This document shows positions 61,341 to 64,000 of a stretch of 64,000 nt of DNA, piece by piece (within the stretch, counting starts at the first letter, position 1; each line of letters starts with the position of its first letter). The notes beneath the pieces were generated by a model, which did not search any database, had not been told where the DNA came from, and saw only the letters and a program-made list of their open reading frames with translations. The stretch covers positions 1 through 64,000 of the forward strand of contig JAZKBN010000052.1 in NCBI GenBank assembly GCA_040388605.1, read 5' to 3'. The position numbers and the translations under genes are program-made. This DNA is from JAZKBN01 sp040388605. GTDB lineage: Bacteria > Bacteroidota > Bacteroidia > Cytophagales > Flexibacteraceae.

Positions 61341-63458
61341 CTATTCTTTAATAAGCCTTAAAAGGTTTTGGCCCGCCCTTACCTGGTAAATGCCGGCAGG
61401 CAGGTGTTGCAGGTTTATATCATAGCCGTTATAGTTGTCGGTTTTATATATATTCTGCCCATGCATATTAATAATGCTTAAATCGGTACCGGGTTTTAGG
61501 CCTGTCACCCTGAAAACCTGCTGAACAGGGTTCGAAACAATGGATATGGCCGTGTTGTTAATTTTTTCAACACCCGTAACAATATAAGGAGGTGAAGGCA
61601 GCGAAACGCAGAATCGGGCATCGAAATATGTAACCGTATAGCTGCCGGGCCCCTGTGAATTCATAGTGCTTTCATTTTGGCCTGAAAGGAGCGTATTGTT
61701 TTTATACCATTGGTAAGCCTGCCCCGTGGCGTTTTCTGCTACAAGGGTATTGCCGTTTAAAGATATGGTTGTGGCCGGCGGCCTGAGATAAACATTAGCT
61801 ACCACATAATTAGAAATTGCGCTTGTGCAGCTTGCATCGCGGGTGCGAACAAAATAGCGGCCCAGCGTGTGTACATAAATCTCCTGCGCAGTATCGCCGT
61901 TGCTCCAAAGGTTACCGATAGCAACTGAAGATGTAAGTTTCAGGCTGTCGCCTGAACAAAAGCTTGTGGGGCCCCCTGCGGTAATAACCGGGGTACTGTC
62001 CTGGCTTACAATTACATTAACCGGGTCGCTTTCGGCGGTGGTGCAGCCTGCTATTACAAGGCGCAGGCTAAATATTCCTGAATGCGAGGTACTGACCGTT
62101 TTTGCCCTGCTGCCATCAGACCACAGGTAGCCTTCCGGGCCCTGCCTGAGCACAACTTTCCTGACCTTGAAATTGTAAATATCGCCTACGTAATAATTCC
62201 CGTTATTATCTGAAGTAAGGCTGTAGGGGTGATCGAAACGGGCCACTCTGCCTTTGCCGTTTACATAGCCAATGGCTGAGCCGCCGGCAATTGTGCTCAC
62301 CATGCCGTTAATGCCGAGTATTCGCAGGCAAGCATTATCTATATCAGTAAATACATAATTGCCGTCCTGGTTAATGAAGAGGTTGTAAGGGCGTGCAAAG
62401 GAAGCTGTTAAAGCAGGCCCCTCTGCATGGCCGGTTGCGCCTGAGCCGGCAATGGTGCTTACAATGCCTGCCGGGGTAATTTTCCTGATACGGTTATTGC
62501 TCATGTCGCAGACAATAAGGTTGCCGGCCGCGTCTGCTTTAACATCGGTGGGGCTTAAAAACTGTGCGCTGTCGGCATTGCCGTCCCTGAAGCCGCTTCC
62601 TGTTTTTCCGGCAACGGTGCTTACAATGCCGTCGGTGCTTATTTTCCTTATCCGGCTGCCGGTTAGTTCAGCCACGTAAATATTACCGGCGGCATCACGG
62701 CAAATGCCTCTGGGACCGCTGAATTTTGCGCTTGCAACCGGGCCGTCGGTATAGCCGGCAGTTGAGCCGGCAATGGTGGTTACGGTGCCGTCCTGCAGAA
62801 CCTTACGTATGCGGTTGTTCAGGTAATCTGCAACGTATAAAATACCGTTTGCATCTATACCCAGGTTAGAAGGTGAAGCAAACCGGGCTGCTGCTCCCGT
62901 GCCGTCGGCAAAGCCGGTGGCACCGCTGCCCGCAATGGTGCTCACTATGCCGGTGGGTGTAATTTTCCTGATGGTATGGCTGCCCATATCCGACACAAAA
63001 ACATTCCCGGCCCCGTCGCAGGCCACGCCTGCAGGCGTTGAAAACTGCGCCAGCGCCGCCGATCCATCGGCATAACCCTGTGCATTACCGCCATAAGTGC
63101 TTACAAGTGTATCGGTATTAAAAACAGGGGGCGAAAGCGTAATGCTGCCGCCTGTGCAAAACCTTAAAGGCCCCGATGCCCTGATTACAGGCTTTTCGCA
63201 GGGCGTAACCGCTGATGTTCTTAGGGCGGCTATGCTTGAAACTTTACCGCTCTTTAAATTTACTGCGCCACAGGGTACATATATCACGTTTTTATTTTTA
63301 GTTCCCTTTAATTGCTGCCCCGGGCTTTCAGTATTAGCGTTTGCGGAAACCCGGCCTGTGTTGTTGCCGATCATGGGAATATCAGCAGCTGTAAGTGCCT
63401 GCAGCAAACCGTTTAAGCTTAGGTAAACGGCAAATAAGAGAATGGAAAATCTTTTCAT
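61341..63458 (-). CDS. Secreted NHL-repeat protein with T9SS sorting domain
   Basis: The 705-residue protein has a signal peptide (MKRFSILLFAVYLSLNGLLQALTA), then a region (about 85-105) with GPLRFCTGGSITLSPP. Six NHL repeats follow (about 125-440), each with the pattern ARF-x2-P-x-G, D-x-x-G-N-x-Y-V, D-x4-IRK and V-S-T-I-A-G between them; they form a propeller. Two Ig-like or PKD-like segments precede the C-terminal type A sorting domain (about 625-705) that starts near VSNPVQQVFRV and ends YQVRAGQNLLRLIKE. It is exported by T9SS to the cell surface. Its ligand is unknown. Monocistronic. Confidence 0.85.
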   Translation of the reverse strand: MKRFSILLFAVYLSLNGLLQALTAADIPMIGNNTGRVSANANTESPGQQLKGTKNKNVIYVPCGAVNLKSGKVSSIAALRTSAVTPCEKPVIRASGPLRFCTGGSITLSPPVFNTDTLVSTYGGNAQGYADGSAALAQFSTPAGVACDGAGNVFVSDMGSHTIRKITPTGIVSTIAGSGATGFADGTGAAARFASPSNLGIDANGILYVADYLNNRIRKVLQDGTVTTIAGSTAGYTDGPVASAKFSGPRGICRDAAGNIYVAELTGSRIRKISTDGIVSTVAGKTGSGFRDGNADSAQFLSPTDVKADAAGNLIVCDMSNNRIRKITPAGIVSTIAGSGATGHAEGPALTASFARPYNLFINQDGNYVFTDIDNACLRILGINGMVSTIAGGSAIGYVNGKGRVARFDHPYSLTSDNNGNYYVGDIYNFKVRKVVLRQGPEGYLWSDGSRAKTVSTSHSGIFSLRLVIAGCTTAESDPVNVIVSQDSTPVITAGGPTSFCSGDSLKLTSSVAIGNLWSNGDTAQEIYVHTLGRYFVRTRDASCTSAISNYVVANVYLRPPATTISLNGNTLVAENATGQAYQWYKNNTLLSGQNESTMNSQGPGSYTVTYFDARFCVSLPSPPYIVTGVEKINNTAISIVSNPVQQVFRVTGLKPGTDLSIINMHGQNIYKTDNYNGYDINLQHLPAGIYQVRAGQNLLRLIKE

Positions 63459-63805
63459 GACAAAACAAAGTACCGTAAATTTTCAGAAAAACAGTATAGC
63501 TATAGGAAAATTTCAATGCTTCCGGCTTTTAACTTTAACAGCCGCTTGGTCTTTGGCTTATTTGATTGTGTTTTCACAAGCCCGGTACCTGCAATGCGCC
63601 CGGCCGATTAATGTATTAAAAACCGGCTTTAATTTAATTGCAAAATATAATTAAACCTATTGCGCACTCAATACCTGCCCTGATTTTCAGTACTTAAAAT
63701 TGGCTTTTATTAATAAATTAACCTGTCTTAAATGTGCCTTAGAAAAAAAGGCCTTACTTGCGGCCTCAAGCAGGGTCTAAGCTTTGCGGGCCCGCCGAAA
63801 CGAAC
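63459..63805. other. Divergent intergenic region
   Basis: 347 bp between divergent genes. A 70-codon plus-strand frame (63442-63654) lacks supporting features. I see no clear promoter box or repeat. Confidence 0.45.
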
Positions 63806-64000
63806 ATGACGTTCTATATTTTACTTTTTCTTACCGGTCTTCTCGGCGGCTTCATCGGCGGACTCATAGGCGTAGGCGGCGGCATCATTTTCATTATTAT
63901 TTTACCCCAGGCCCTAACCCACCTTGGCGTTCAGCCTGCAGAGCTGGCCCAGTACCAGATTGCAAACTCGCTGGTCGCTATGATGGCAGCTTCCTTTTCG
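63806..64000 (+). CDS. TauE/SafE family permease (5' part, runs off the window)
   Basis: An ATG at 63806 opens a frame of 65 codons that continues past the right edge. The N-terminus (MTFYILLFLTGLLGGFIGGLIGVGGGIIFIIIL, split here by the membrane segment) has the G-x-x-G-G-x-x-G-x-G-G-G motif of TauE/SafE permeases, followed by the QYQIANSLVAMMAASF segment typical of their second helix. These export or import sulfur-containing or other small anions. The rest of the gene is outside the window. Confidence 0.85.
   Translation, partial: MTFYILLFLTGLLGGFIGGLIGVGGGIIFIIILPQALTHLGVQPAELAQYQIANSLVAMMAASFS

Noticed and set aside
63442..63654. 70-codon plus-strand ORF overlapping the NHL-protein start
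   Set aside because: It begins inside the divergent gene, has no recognisable domain and no promoter, and looks like chance.
1..64000. tRNA, rRNA or riboswitch genes
   Set aside because: I saw no cloverleaf-like sequence, rRNA segment or known riboswitch core by eye; a covariance-model search would be needed to exclude them fully.

Overview
The window is a contiguous piece of a chromosome from a member of the Bacteroidota, probably a Chitinophagales/Sphingobacteriia-like lineage, although the genus cannot be fixed from sequence alone. The lineage call rests on several things: type IX secretion (T9SS) C-terminal sorting domains on at least two secreted proteins (8951-10180 and 61341-63458), a LytTR response regulator, HWE/HisKA_2-type PAS kinase signalling, DUF4476 and paired ferritin-like proteins, frequent TTG starts, and several -7 elements of the Bacteroidota type TAnnTTTG (or its complement) at sensible distances from starts. 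I saw no rRNA, tRNA, prophage, complete insertion sequence or CRISPR array.

Layout. 1-8 kb: secreted and outer-membrane proteins (FlgT_N-like protein, DUF4476 protein, beta-barrel), a GT-B glycosyltransferase, a LytTR regulator, an alpha/beta hydrolase and a lipoprotein. 8-12.5 kb: a broken small ORF next to a DUF7674 gene, a T9SS-secreted esterase, an aldo/keto reductase and a thioredoxin-reductase-like flavoprotein. 12.5-17.5 kb: rimO, a YoeB-type toxin-antitoxin cassette with antitoxin-like ORFs on both sides of the toxin, a frameshifted DUF1801 gene, a GNAT enzyme, the alpha subunit of L-serine dehydratase and an RluA pseudouridine synthase. 17.6-25 kb: an MBOAT acyltransferase with an SGNH-like partner, a large multi-PAS histidine kinase and an M1 aminopeptidase. 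25-34.8 kb: small and beta-barrel proteins, a tandem pair of ferritin-like proteins, gltX, a SPOR-like protein with an AraC-type regulator, a TM2-lipoprotein family (two intact copies flanking a decayed third) and an arginine deiminase. 34.9-41.8 kb: type II NADH dehydrogenase with an upstream palindrome, a BioF-like enzyme, an acyltransferase-3 whose 3' end is invaded by a MITE-like element, two secreted proteins and a CatB-like acetyltransferase. 42-50.9 kb: feoA-feoB, an SH3 protein, a thioredoxin-fold protein lacking active cysteines, a holin-like membrane protein, mgtE and rsmA. 51-64 kb: a nuclease-fold protein, an ABC exporter pair, an NmrA-type reductase, the bacterial NHEJ pair ligD and ku, an M24 aminopeptidase with dut, an NHL-repeat T9SS protein, and the start of a TauE/SafE permease that runs off the end.

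Most genes are chromosomal housekeeping or envelope functions in one- to three-gene units, often separated by strong, frequently perfect inverted-repeat terminators. The clearest unexplained or undescribed structures are the ~255-bp element with 16-bp terminal inverted repeats and a 10-bp flanking duplication (37681-37955), the decayed TM2-lipoprotein copy (32051-32484), the antitoxin-toxin-antitoxin-like arrangement (14011-14613), the palindromic element and 15-bp tandem repeat between ligD and ku, and a ~90-nt nested inverted-repeat structure downstream of ligD. I did not find strong evidence for a wholly new multi-gene system. The TM2-lipoprotein family and the MBOAT/SGNH-like pair are the least understood gene groups.
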